Below are positions 1-10,981 of a DNA stretch of 64,000 nucleotides, one piece after another (within the stretch, counting starts at the first letter, position 1; every line of letters starts with the position of its first letter). The notes beneath the pieces are model-generated. The model saw only the letters and a list, made by a program, of their open reading frames with translations, did not search any database and had not been told where the DNA came from. Position numbers and translations under genes: made by a program. The DNA is from Epichloe hybrida (lineage: Eukaryota > Ascomycota > Sordariomycetes > Hypocreales > Clavicipitaceae), in the NCBI GenBank assembly GCA_019022495.1, contig JAFEKR010000005.1:682001-746000 (forward strand), in the 5' to 3' direction.

Positions 1-2290
1 AATCCTATAAAGGTGGTGGCTATAAGGGAATAGGCAGCACCTACGAAGCTATGGGGGGTCTAAAGCTTCTTAGGGTTTGTAAACTTCTATTATGACTTTA
101 TTAGTAACTTCTCTAAGTTAGTAGCCCCCCTTATTTGTCTTACTAAGAGAAATACCTTATTTTACTAGGGACTAGAGGAGGATAAGGCTTTTAAGAGGCT
201 AAAGAATGCTTTTATTATATATCCTATCCTAGTATAATAGGATCTAGACTACCTTATAGTAGTGGAGGCTAACTACTTAGGAATAGCCCTTAGCGGTTGC
301 CTCTTATAATTAGGACTAGATAGTGTATTATACCTAGTAGCTTACTACTCTACTAGTCTTATAGCATTATAGAAGAATTATATAATTTACAATAAGGAGC
401 TGCTAGCTATTATTTCGTGCTTAAAGGCATGGTTAGTAGAGTTATAAGGTGTCTCCTACCTGTTTATGATTTATATAGACTATAAGAACCTAGAGTACTT
501 TATAACACTAAGACTAATGTTAGAATAGTAAGCTTAATAGGCAGACACGCTTACGCTATTTAATTTCTATTTGCGTTATAGACCTAGCATGTAGGCGTAA
601 CGCCTAGACGCCCTATCTAGGAGGGAATAGGACTAACATAAGGAGTCCTTAAGACAGGGATAGGTTCTATAGCTAATTATAATTATATAACTATCCCTAT
701 TACTAGAAACAGACCTAGATAAACCTGTTACAGCCTTATACACACACTAATTATCCCTACCTCTAGTAAGGGAGGCTCTCTTTGCTAGTAAGCACCTTTA
801 GGACCTCTAGGACTAGGCTATTATGTTAGACCCTATGTATAGTATATAACTAAAAGCTATTTAGGAGGGTGCTAGGAAGTTTCCCCTAGAAGTAATAATA
901 AGAGAATAGGTTATAGATTATTCTATAAGCGCCTATAGCGCACTATAGTTCTAGGGGCGTATATAGGTCCTAGCCTAGGAACCCCTTATAACAACTCTTA
1001 TCTAATAAAGTTATAACTCGCTAGTTATAGGTTACCCTAGCTATAACACCATGTTTTAAATTCTATAATAATAGTTTTATTAGGACGGAATATTATAGGA
1101 TATAGCGAGATTTATTTATAACTACTACTGTGTTAGTAGCTATAAGAGCTGTTAGTAATACTAGGGCTTACTAAAGCCTTTACTAATCCCTAATTAGTTT
1201 TAGTTATAAATCTCTATTAACTTTATAATAAACTTACTAGCTTTATTACCTAAGTAACCTTAATACCTTATAGTTATTACGGATAGGCTATTAAAGTTTA
1301 TATAGCTTAAGGCTATAACCTCTATAAAAGCTAAGGATTATATAAAACACTTTAAGATAGTTTAGTAAAGGTTTAGAGAATTCCCTTAGTTTATTATTAT
1401 AGACTAAGGCTTAGACTAGTTAGGATAATTTTAGATAATATTATGTTCCCTAGTAGGGATAGATTAATTACTCTTTACATCACACTATCCTTAGACTAAT
1501 AGTAGTATAGAATAGGTAAACTAGGAGGTATAGGTAATTCTATATATTACTATTTCCTTCTTATAGTATAACTAGCTAGAACACCTTACTGCTTGTTAAC
1601 TAGCGATTAATAATAGGACCTTATTAGCCACTAGAGTAAGCCTAAATAGATTGCTTCACGGATACAATCTTAAACTAATTTAAACCTAACTAGACATGCT
1701 TACGTCTATAACTATACTAAAGGGGAGAGCTATTTATTTCCTTAGCTATCTCTAAGAGAGTACCTATTTAGCTTAGGCTATAATAGCTTATATATAGTAA
1801 TAGTAATAAGATATAATATTAGCATTAAGACGCCTAGTAGAACGTTTTTAGGTTAGGGATAAGGTATAGCTATTACTTAGGAATATAAAGATAAACTACC
1901 CCTTAAGAAAACTTAACTAGGTAGCTATAAAGTATATAGTTATAGAAGTGCTATCCCCTCTTATAGTCTAACTTAATATACTAAGGGGTATCTATCTAGT
2001 TTTTTATATAAACCTTATTAAATACATAGCAGAAAACCTACTCCTAAGCTAATAGCTATAGGACTTATACCTAGGTTCTAAATAGGTCCTAGCGGAGGGT
2101 AATAATAAGCTTATAAAGGAATATTAGGTTAAGCGGATTCTAGTGGCTTAGAATATATAGGGGCAAGGAGGATAATAGAATATCTTAGTTAAGTAAGTAA
2201 GATACTTCTAACTAATATAGGAGCCACTAGAAAGCATAGAGAAAATATAAGCACTTAATAAATTTAAGGCGAAATAGGGTAATATATAAA
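1..2290 (+). pseudogene. Gypsy A pol fragment: RT end, RNase H, integrase, chromodomain
   Basis: This is the degraded 3' part of pol, read in frame 1 from the first base. It begins just after the RT palm, in the RT-RNase H connection (the stretch that follows YLGYIIT in A2). RNase H follows at about 240-620 and the integrase at about 1030-1800, with the second metal Asp still readable in the IIIDxG stretch near 1400. A chromodomain-like end lies near 2119-2270. Many TAA/TAG codons stand where Gln or Trp is expected (RIP), so the gene is dead. The same order and frame are present in A2. Confidence is high because the parallel copy translates to a canonical Gypsy pol. Confidence 0.9.
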
Positions 2291-4066
2291 CTAATAATAG
2301 ACTAAATTAATTTTAGAAAACTTATATAGCTATAAAGACTCCTATAAGCGCCCTAAATACTTACTTACTATATTTTACTACTACTTAATAAGAATACTTA
2401 TCTAGTAAGTTATTACCCTAATTACTAGGAGAAGATAAATAGGAGGGCGCTACCTCTAGCTAAAGTTATACTACTACTACTATAGCTATAGTACCTTCTT
2501 TACTAGGTAATAAGTATAGTATAATAAGTTATTTATTTAGTTTATATTAGGTATAACCTAAAACTAGGATAGTATAAGTAAGGTTAGTGTAAGGAGTATA
2601 AGTAAGAGGGGGTGTAATAGGAGACCTAGTAGGAGAATAGTATATAAGAGAAGAATAGCTAGGAGGAGAAGGCATATTATTTCTAGCTAGAGGATAGCTA
2701 GCTTCTAATAACCTAGGAATATAATTATAAGTTAAACCTAATATAGAAGGATAGCGCAAATAATGCTAGTAGTGACATAAAGGAGATTCGTTACTTAACC
2801 TAGTAATCTAAGAACATTAATAGATTTTATCTTAGTGATAAGGTAATAAAGCTTAGAGAAGCGTAGCAGACTAATTACATATCTCTATATATATTACGCT
2901 TAGCCTGCCTATAACTTATTAGTTCTATTAGAATAGAATGCCTATAACTTATTATATAGATTAAGCTATACTATAACTACCTAAAGGGCTAGCGCTAATA
3001 AAAAGGGTAATGTTAAGACTAGTTATATTTATTATAGTAGTATTTATAGCTAGGGATACCCTAAGGGCTAACTAAATAGAAGCTAGGTTAAACTAAGCCT
3101 AGGTAAGGAGAAAGTTTTACTAATTAATAAGGTAGTAATACCTTTAAGATAAGATAGGTATTTTCTTTTTTATTTTCTTAGTCTTTAGGACTCTAGGTTT
3201 AATAATATACATACCTATAGTAATCTCTACCTTAATATCCTTTAACATATAATAAAGACATAGGTTAGTAAATAAGAGCCTAGTATACTAAACATAGGTA
3301 AGATATTACCTTTAATATAAAGAATAGGATTCCCTAGACTTAGGTAAGTAGTATTCTAGTACACTAGTAGTAAGGGCTTATTTTATATATAGCCTATAAG
3401 GGCACTAGATAGATTAGGGGGTGGTATATTATTTATTATTAGAGTTACCTTCTATAAGGAACTTACTAATAGAATAGGATAAGGGTATTATAGGAGTAGC
3501 TAGAGATAGAGGAGGGTTAGATAAATTATAAGGCATATCTAATAAGGGAGTAATTATCTAAGAAGTAAGGACTAATAGAAAAAGGGGAAGGTATAATAAA
3601 ACTATAATAATAAATAGATAGTATTATATAAGGGAAGGTAAGATATAATAAGGAACTAAGTAGGATATTTATATATAGTTTAGTACTTATATTAGGTAAT
3701 TAATAAACTAGTAAGGGCGGGGTTAGAGACTATAATAAAATAATAGGTTAGCGGGGTAAATATATTATATACTCTTATTAGATAAATCACAAACTAGTAA
3801 GGGTAAGGGCTAGATGTTATAATAATAATAAGTTAGTAAGGTAAACGTATTACACGCATAATAATAGCATGATAAGCTAGTAGGACGCGGGTGTTACATA
3901 CCTAATAGTAATAAGCAGGGAATAGGATTAAATATAATTAAATACCTACTAGATAATTCACAGAAAGTTAGTAGTAAAGGTAGGAGTGATTTGCCTTATT
4001 TACTAATAGCATAATAAGGCACGCTATAATAAAGGGGCAGGCTTAATAAGACTAAGTAAGGGTATA
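2291..4066. other. Gypsy A post-pol segment (1.8 kb) before 3' LTR
   Basis: This is a long segment between the chromodomain and the 3' LTR, also present in A2 (14583-16358). In the sense frame of pol, stop codons are very dense here (about one codon in five over the part counted in A2). One minus-strand frame is much more open, including an unbroken 70-codon stretch at 2547-2759. That stretch is Pro-rich and homologous to the one in A2. This is either non-coding 3' sequence or the relic of an antisense ORF. I recognise no domain. Confidence 0.5.
2547..2759 (-). pseudogene. Possible antisense ORF fragment in Gypsy A (copy 1)
   Basis: An open frame of 70 codons runs on the strand opposite to pol. 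It is rich in Pro, Ser, Thr and Tyr (for example PSPPSYSS and PITPPLTYTP), and its first codon is TTG. A2 has the same frame open at 14839-15036. The frame stays fairly low in stops for about 100 codons in total. Two facts limit this. Copies of one family are expected to share frames. Sense-strand RIP stops read as Leu on the other strand and open that frame artificially. The function is unknown. Confidence 0.35.
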
Positions 4067-4286
4067 TATAAGGGCTTAGGCTTTACCTAAGCATTTTCTA
4101 TATAGTAGGAAGGGTAAGGGTAAGTAGGATTAGGTAAGGTAAGGAAAGGGGGGCTTATATAAGGAGCTAAGGGGGTATAAGGGGCATTACTAGGGATAGC
4201 CTCTTCTCCTTTCCCTTCTCTTCCCTAAGTCTCTTAATACTATATCGACGCCCTATTGCAGCCGCCTAGGGGGCCAGTCCATAACA
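4067..4286 (+). repeat. 3' LTR of Gypsy A copy 1
   Basis: The LTR is 220 bp and starts TATAAGGGC (mutated from TGTAAGGGC). It ends CATAACA. It has one extra G compared with the 219-bp LTRs of A2 and the solo copy. The inner (left) half is RIP-mutated, while the outer (right) end keeps TGCAGCCGCC and CCAGTCC. Confidence 0.92.
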
Positions 4287-5004
4287 TTTATAAAGCAAAA
4301 AGACTAAAAAAATAAGAGTAAGCACAATAAGTAGTAAAGCTATGTAAGGGTTTTTATAGTTTTTTTTGGATTTACTAAAGTAAAAAGAAAAAGAAAAGAA
4401 AGAAAGAAAAGAGAAAGTAAAGGAAAACCCCTCTTTTAAAAAATTTTCGTAAGTAAGTCACAAATGACGTAATATACTAACTATCCAATTAGACTAGGAA
4501 GGACCCACAACTAACCCTAATCATCCAATCAGACAGGCAAGGACCCACAAAGGACCCACTTTTTAATATAGCTTATATTAATTCTAAAAAATAGCCGTAT
4601 CATTTTAAATCTAGTAAATTAAGCTTTTTATACTCTTTTTCTACTCTTTTTTTAGGAAATTTAACTATAAAATTAATTATTTTATTTGATAAAACTTATT
4701 TCTTATATATTAAAGTATTAAATAGAGATAAATTAGGTATTATGTAAGTATTATAAGCTAATTATACTTTAAATTCCTTAGATTACTTAATAAATAAATA
4801 AACTACAATTTCTTTTTATTAAAATATTATTTTAAAAATTAATATATAGTTTTATATTACTTATATTATACTTAAAAGCTTTTATAATAAGTAAAGCCTT
4901 TAATTTCAATAATATTAATAATATAGTATATTTATTTATTTATTTATACTATTTTTATTTAACTTTTTATTTCTAAATTACTCTTTTTTAACTTTAGATT
5001 TTAT
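4287..5004. other. AT-rich host DNA between Gypsy A and Copia C
   Basis: No gene is seen. The stretch is AT-rich with purine runs near 4378-4420 (a GAAA-like tract) and poly-T patches. Part of it, 4440-4560, is not RIP-like and keeps CA and TG. That part holds a 28-bp imperfect direct repeat. The stretch ends at the TTTAT target site of Copia C (5000-5004). Confidence 0.6.
4483..4550. repeat. Two 28-bp imperfect direct repeats
   Basis: Copies lie at 4483-4510 and 4523-4550 (period 40 bp). Both begin ATCCAAT and end AAGGACCCACAA. A partial third AGGACCCAC follows at 4551. They sit in the least mutated stretch of the host flank. Their origin is not recognised. Confidence 0.7.
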
Positions 5005-5311
5005 TGTTAGAACAAAGGTGATATCAATCGCGCGTCGCAGCCGCAATTACCTAGCAAAAGCTTAGGCCGCGCGCACGCCTTACACATAACCTATAACCTA
5101 GTATGTTAATTAGCTAGGAAATATAGGGATATAAATATATAACCCCTTTTCCTTTCTTATATTATAACTTCTAGCTTTTAACCTCTCTTTTCCTATAACT
5201 TAATTAATTATACTAATAAATAACATAGCCTAGAATAGAGAATTAATAATAATACTATTCTTTAGGCTTATAACTATAATACATTAAATTCAATACCTTA
5301 TAAATCTAATA
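5005..5311 (+). repeat. 5' LTR of Copia C
   Basis: The LTR is 307 bp and starts TGTTAGAACAAAGG. It ends AATCTAATA (the 3' LTR keeps AATCTAACA), so the ends are the inverted TGTTAGA/TCTAACA. The outer left part is hardly mutated (CGCGCGTCGCAGCCGCAATT). The inner right part is RIP-converted relative to the 3' LTR. Confidence 0.95.
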
Positions 5312-6001
5312 CTAATTAGTAATTACCTTTATAGATAACTACATAGTTTTCAAACACTATAAATTAGCAAGGTTAATTAGAAAAGGTAGCTTATTTAATA
5401 ATAACTTACCTTATAAAATAGGAGGGCTATATTTAATAATAAGTTATACTAACGGAAAGGTATAATATAGGTCTTTTCTTACTTTAGTATTAATATCTAT
5501 ATCTATATAAATTCTAAAATAATAAAGAAAGGTTTAATGCTAGTAGCTAAGCTATCCCCTTATCTTTCTTTATTATATATTCTATTATATATTTAAAGTT
5601 AACTACCTTACCTTATAATCCTTTATATCTAAAACACATTACACCTATTATAGTAGTACCCCTTATTTTCTTATATTATAAGATTTGCTTCCCTTAATTA
5701 GTTAGAATATTAGATATAGCTAGACTATTAGGGACCTCTAGTTAATTTAGAGTCCTTAGTAAGAGTAATAGTTATAATAATACTATAGAAGGTATTAAAG
5801 CTAGAGATAGTAATAAATACCTTAATAAAGGAAAAACCCTTGTTTATACTAATCCATACCCTTATATCTCTATAAGACTTTAATAATATATTATAGAAAA
5901 ACTACTCTAGTAAATAGGAAGTTCTAAGCATAAAGAGATACCTAAGGAAATTAGTCTCTATATCCTTATAAAGACTAAATAATATAGGGAATAAGGGTTA
6001 T
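5312..6001 (+). other. Copia C leader and 5' gag region, first piece
   Basis: The primer-binding region starts directly after the LTR (CTAATTAGTA). The same 10 bases follow the LTR of Copia E at 35109, so both families probably use the same primer. The rest is AT-rich leader and the start of a gag-like region without a readable open frame. It ends in GTTAT, the target site of B1, and continues at 19798. Confidence 0.6.
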
Positions 6002-6192
6002 TGTAAGAACAAAGGGATAGCTAGGCAAGAGGTATGGGGGCGCTTGTATATTAACTAAAGCTTGCTAGGTCTAAGTGTGTTATGCGTGCGAGTTGCTAAC
6101 TTATAGCTAGTAGCTCGCTAGTGTTACGTGGACCTAGCCCTACAGCGTGGTGCGCTAGCAAGGTGCACCTATGTTATAAGTAGGGCCTTATA
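6002..6192 (-). repeat. 3' LTR of Gypsy B1
   Basis: The LTR is 191 bp. On the + strand it runs TGTAAGAACAAAGGG to GGGCCTTATA, and the right LTR shows the unmutated end GGGGCCTCACA. The ends are the inverted TGTGAG/CTCACA. To its right, TTATCCCCTTAC (6194-6205) is GTAAGGGGATAA on the element's sense strand. This is the expected polypurine tract and is conserved beside the LTRs of B2 and B3. Confidence 0.93.
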
Positions 6193-6393
6193 ATTATCCC
6201 CTTACTTATAGCTAGGCTCCTAAATAGCTTTCCCTAGCCTTAATATAGCTATTCGCTAACTAGCTAATAATAAAAATAATAACAAATAAATTAGTTAGCT
6301 TTGCGATATAAATTTCATTATAACTTGCTATTACATCACTCCCTTTTTCTCCTTATAACTCTAGACTATTCTAATTAATTTTAATTAGACTTT

Positions 6394-7408
6394 ATTTACC
6401 CTAACTTATTACGCACCTGTCCTTACTATTTTGTTATAGAAGCTAATGCTATTCGCTTCTATAAGTGCTCTTATATACACTGCTTATACACTAGCTACGC
6501 TAACTTTAAGAGGCACCCGCTAATTAAGGCTACTTTGCTAAGGATTATGTGTAGTTTTCCTTGTTCTTTACTTAGGAGCGGCGCTGCTAGGGATAAGTAG
6601 TTAAAGCGTTGTCTCTAATGTAATAAGCATAGTAATACTTGTAAGATAGTAAGTTACTTAGTATTCCGTTACTATATGCTTCTAACTCGCTAACTTTTCT
6701 ATACTAGGCTATAGTAATAATAGCTAGTGACTTTTCTAACCTAATGGTTATTTATAAGTGGGTATAGGCCCTTATAGGCACTACTATTTCCGCCCTAAAT
6801 AAAGAGGGCGTTAGTGTTTTTTTAGAGAAGACTTGCCGTGGCTTTGCTAAGTGTGTCCTTAACTTAGTTATAGGATTTGACTATGCAAACACCTCACACC
6901 GCGTCGCCTTTAGGTTAACTAGTGCCGTAAAGGCGCATTAAGTCTGTTAAATCCTAACCTAATTGCTTGTTATTTGCTAACCTTTCCGTATAGGCTACCT
7001 CTATTTCTTACTAGAGCTATCTAGTCTCTTAGCAGTAGTTGTAAGTTACCTTAGTGGCCGCGGCCCTATTCCCCCCTTTTCTAGTTTGCCTTAGCTTTTT
7101 ATTATCTATTTACTAGGGCTTTGCTAATGCTTTAATAGGAGGACCTAGAGGATGCTATAGCTATATAGGAAGCGCGTATAGTTCTTTAGCTTTATTTATT
7201 AGATCCAGGCTATATTACCTAGGCTATAGTAGTGCACTACTTCTTCTATACTATAGAGGAGGTAATTCGGGCTAATAAGAATAAGGTAAAGTATAGGTTT
7301 ATTAATAGTAAGGTTATCTCCTATCTAGGGGCTATAATAGAGGGTTTTCTAGTTACTTTACCTACGCTTTAGGCACCATTTCCTTTATTTTTTTATAACG
7401 TAACGTAA
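6394..7408 (+). pseudogene. Antisense accessory ORF of Gypsy B (B1): Cys-rich protein
   Basis: This reading frame runs opposite to gag-pol, between the chromodomain and the 3' LTR. The N-terminal part (6394-6985, frame 1) is Cys-rich, with TCPYY, FYKCSYIHCLY and MCSFPCSLLRSG. It is followed by LKRCLxCNKHSNTC at 6601-6642, where x is a RIP stop. The spacing PCxxxLRSG...RCxxCx6C resembles the small Cys clusters found in many transposon-associated fungal proteins (resemblance from memory only). A C-terminal part (about 7110-7408, frame 2) is nearly open and includes DPGYIT, NKNKVKYRF and IEGFLVTLPTL. A frameshift, intron or indel separates the parts. The same motifs recur in B3, with Cys turned to Tyr, and in the diverged copy B2, so the protein appears to have been conserved. 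Function unknown; zinc binding is an inference. Confidence 0.68.
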
Positions 7409-7539
7409 GCCTCCGGGTAGAATTTTTAGGTAACTAATAATATCAAACCTTTACTATAGTAACGTTATTCCTTAGTTCTTATGATTCGCTTACGACTTGC
7501 TATGCTTCCTCCTTATTTTACTTTAATAGAAGGCCCGAA

Positions 7540-9351
7540 TTACGCGTTAAGTGCCTTCTATATCTTTTGCTACTACCTATTAATTATATTTGCTTAGCTA
7601 ACCCTTCTATTTTACTAGGTATTCGTTGCCTTCGCAAGTCTTCCTGTAATCCTTAACTTCTTTAACTTTGAATTTATTATCTTTATCTTTGAGGTCTAGT
7701 ATTAGCATTTCTTTGTCCGTAGTGTCTTTCTAGTAATTCCATAGCTCTAACAGACTAACGTGAAACATATTATGTAGTTAACTATACTTATTAGGTAGCG
7801 CTAGTTAGTACGCTTATTTGCCTATAGCGTTAAGTATCCGAAACGGCTTAATAAATCTAGGGGTTAGCTTCTGTTTCGCGTCCTTAAGTCTGATGTTCTT
7901 TGCTAATAGTAGTACTAAGTCTCCTCTTTTTAAGGTTAATAGCTAGTGTTATTAGTTGTAATACTTTGCCTATGCTTTGGTAGCTCTTACCTAGTTATAT
8001 ACTAGTTTCTCCCTAACCTTATATAGCTTTTATACATATATATAGGCTTCTAGGACCTCCCCCTCCTTACTCTTGCCCTTAAGAGCTAGACAAAACTTAG
8101 GTGAATAGCCTATAAGAGCGTAGTTAGGGGAGTAACCTATTATCCTATTAATAGCATTATTACACGCGAATTAAGCTATTAGGAGTAGCTTTAGCTATAG
8201 CTATTAGTTTTCTTTAATAAAGCATTATAGGTAATATTTAAGCACTTAGTTTGTTCTCTCTATCTGCCTATTAGTTTAGGGGTAAAACGCTATTAAAAGC
8301 CTATGCTTTATATATAATAGGTAATATATATCTAACTAGAATTAGCTTATAAACACTAATTCTCTATTGGATATAATGCCCTCTAGCGCCCTAAATTAAA
8401 GCTTAATCTCCTTGTGGAATAGCTTTGCTAATTTAGCTACGTTAATTATAGTCTATACAGGGAGGAAGACAGAGTACTTAGTAAATTAGTCTATAATCAC
8501 TAGGATTACGTTAGTTTCTTAGTCACCTAGCCATACTAGTAGTAATCCCGTGACAAAATCTATTAAGATCTTTACCTACGGTCGCCTTAGTATTAGTAGC
8601 GATTTAAGGCTTCCATACAGGCGGTGCCTCCTAGCTACCACGCGCTAGCATACTCCGCAGCTAGATATATAGTCTAAAATAGCTTTACTTATTACTAGCT
8701 ACTAATAGTAACGTTTTAGTAGTTTAAGAGTATATTTAGTCCTAAAGTAACCTACTAATAAATTATTATAGTGTAGCCGTAGAAGCTCCTATTATAAGAT
8801 AGGCTCTTACGGAACAACTACCTAGTCTTTATACATTAGGAGGCCCCTTATGCTATGTAACCATAGACTAGCTTTTCCCCTCCCTTTTACTTAGGAGTTA
8901 ACCTTACCTTCGCGCTTTTGTAAATCTAGATCTTAGTTCTATGCCTTCTATAGTAGTTACGCTAATAGTTTATTTACTGCGGATTAGTAGGGATTTAGTA
9001 ATATAATAGCCCCCTAAATTACTTATACTATGCTAATGTCTTAAACACACGCTACCTTCTCCTTAAAATCACCCTTATTTAGCTAACCTATTACTAGATT
9101 TACGGCGGCTAACTAGCCTTTTACCTAGGCTACTCTTACCTTAGTAGGTTCTAAGACTAGTATTATACTATAACTTCTTTAATATATTAGTACTTCTTCT
9201 TTTACTATAAAGATATTTACTATCTTCCTTTAAAGCTCTAGTAGGAGCGCCCTATTTAACATAGGTTCGCCCTTATAATTAGACCTTCTTAATGGTATAT
9301 CCACAGGGTTACTCTTCCCTAGTCTATGCTTAATTACAAAATAGAAAGGGC
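7540..9351 (-). pseudogene. Gypsy B1 pol, 3' half: integrase and chromodomain
   Basis: This is the degraded 3' half of pol, read on the minus strand and continuing from 16578 across the A2 insertion. From 9351 downwards it gives the end of RNase H (YRPGKxN-like context). Next comes the integrase core: IDFVTGLL and LVIIDxFTKYSVFLP between about 8600 and 8440, then the TNRQIERTNxVLKYYL stretch near 8250. A C-terminal chromodomain-like segment reads NEYLVKxKG near 7575-7630. Stops are mostly TAG/TAA at expected Gln or Trp. B1 and B3 share this layout. It is non-functional. Confidence 0.92.
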
Positions 9352-9570
9352 TGTAAGGGCTTGGGCTTTGCCTAAGCATTTTCCATACAGCAGGAAGGGT
9401 GGGGGCAAGCAGGATTAGGTAAGGTAAGGAAAGGGGGGCTTATATAAGGAGCTAAGGGGGTATAAGGGGCATTACTAGGGATAGCCTCTTCTTCTTTCCC
9501 TTCTTTTCCCTAAGTCTCTTAATACTATATCAACGCCCTATTATAGCCGCCTAGGGGCTAGTCTATAATA
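9352..9570 (+). repeat. 5' LTR of Gypsy A2
   Basis: The LTR is 219 bp and starts TGTAAGGGCTTGGGC. It ends CTATAATA (mutated from CCATAACA). The outer half is unmutated (CATACAGCAGGAAGGGTGGG) and the inner end is RIP-mutated. Confidence 0.95.
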
Positions 9571-9899
9571 ATTAAGAGACTTCCTTTAGTTTAAAAAGAA
9601 GGCTACTAAAAGAAACAAAGTAAATAATAATAGACCTAATAGACACGCTTTAGCCTTACAACTAACCTAGCTAGGGGACTCACACCCCCCTATCTAAAGC
9701 CATAGTACTACTGGAAGCCTAGAATGCCTAGTTTAAGACGCTTTAACTAATACTAGCATAGTAGGTAAGGGTAATTAAGAGCCTATAATAATATGTATAT
9801 GTAAACCTAGAATTAGTAGTATAACAGAACTTCCCACTAAACGCCCTAATAGACCCTACTAGAATCAATCCAGATCATATTTCACTTTAGGGGCTAGCC

Positions 9900-10760
9900 T
9901 TACTATCCCTTATATTATAAATCCGCTAAAAACCGATTCCTATAGGCGACCTATATAATAGTAATAAGGCTACATTCGCTACCTAGAAGTTCCTAATAGA
10001 ACATAAGTTAGAGGTGGATAGGGACTTTATTAGGTCTAATAAGGACTAATAGGTATTTATTTACTAGAACCTATTACCTAAGGTTTAGGCTTAGATTATA
10101 TTATTCTTTAAGATAAGCTATATAAATAACTATAACCTTATAGCTTTCCTAACTTACTTAGAGACACTCTATATAGATCCCTATAGATAGGAGATAGCCC
10201 TTATAGAACTTAACTAGATAGAATAAGGGGTAGGGAAGCTATTTACTATGTTTTTTATTCGTTTTAAATAGAAACTCTCCCTAGTAAGGGGGACCTATTA
10301 GACTAAGGATATTAAGCTAGCTAAGCTTTAACGCGCACTTAATAAGCGTATAAGAGAAATATCTATTAGTAAGGGGATAAGCTAAATAGAATACTATATT
10401 ATAGTTACTTAGTACTATAGTATTATAGTTAATATTAAATCTTATGCCTTAGAGAAGAAGTTTTAGAACTAATACGGACCCTAGCTAGGCTAACCTGCCC
10501 CCTAACAAACGGACCACAATAGCAATACACCTATGACAGGAGTGCGTGCTATAATAACTTAATAGGGCAAGTAAAATAAGTTAGATAAGAAGGATAAGGG
10601 CCTAAAGAGAAATATAAATTAGCTAAGGGCTAAGTAAGTAACTTAGGCAAAACTAACTAAATACTACTAAGAGAGGTGCTACCTATATTATAAATCTAAG
10701 GACTATTATATCTAGGAATACACCTTTCTCCTACCTTACTAACCTAAGGTCTAGATTAAC
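9900..10760 (+). pseudogene. Gypsy A2 gag
   Basis: This is a degraded capsid/nucleocapsid gene in frame 3 (codons starting at positions divisible by 3). The capsid part (about 9970-10490) reads FIRSNKD, LETLYIDPYR, FFIRFK and LAKLxRALNKRI, the typical helical stretch of Gypsy gag. A zinc knuckle at 10677-10721 starts CYLYYKSKDYYI. Its second Cys, its His and its last Cys have become Tyr, as RIP would do (TGC to TAC, CAT to TAT). The spacing C-x2-C-x5-H-x4-C is one residue longer than the common CCHC box. The start codon cannot be fixed. Confidence 0.82.
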
Positions 10761-10981
10761 TTACATAGGGTAAATACGGAAAGTATAGATAAGGAGGTTA
10801 CTATAAACTCCTTAGAAAATAAGTAGCCCTTAAGTAAAGTCTTATATAGGGGCAGAGGGGCTAGCTAGTAGCTATAGATTTAAATAAGTATAGCTAGTTT
10901 GTAAATATAGATAGAGATATAGATTAATATATAGACTAACTACCTTTCTTAATCCTAGTACTCTTTAATATATGTTTTTAT

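Larger units (their letters stand above)
1..4286 (+). mobile_element. Gypsy family A, copy 1 (3' part, cut by window edge)
   Basis: This is the 3' two thirds of a Ty3/Gypsy chromovirus. It aligns without net indels to 12293-16358 of the full copy A2 (constant offset 12292) and then carries the 3' LTR. The differences I inspected are C/T or G/A, as expected of two independently RIP-mutated copies. The 5' LTR, gag, protease and most of RT lie outside the window, so its target duplication cannot be checked. Confidence 0.93.
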
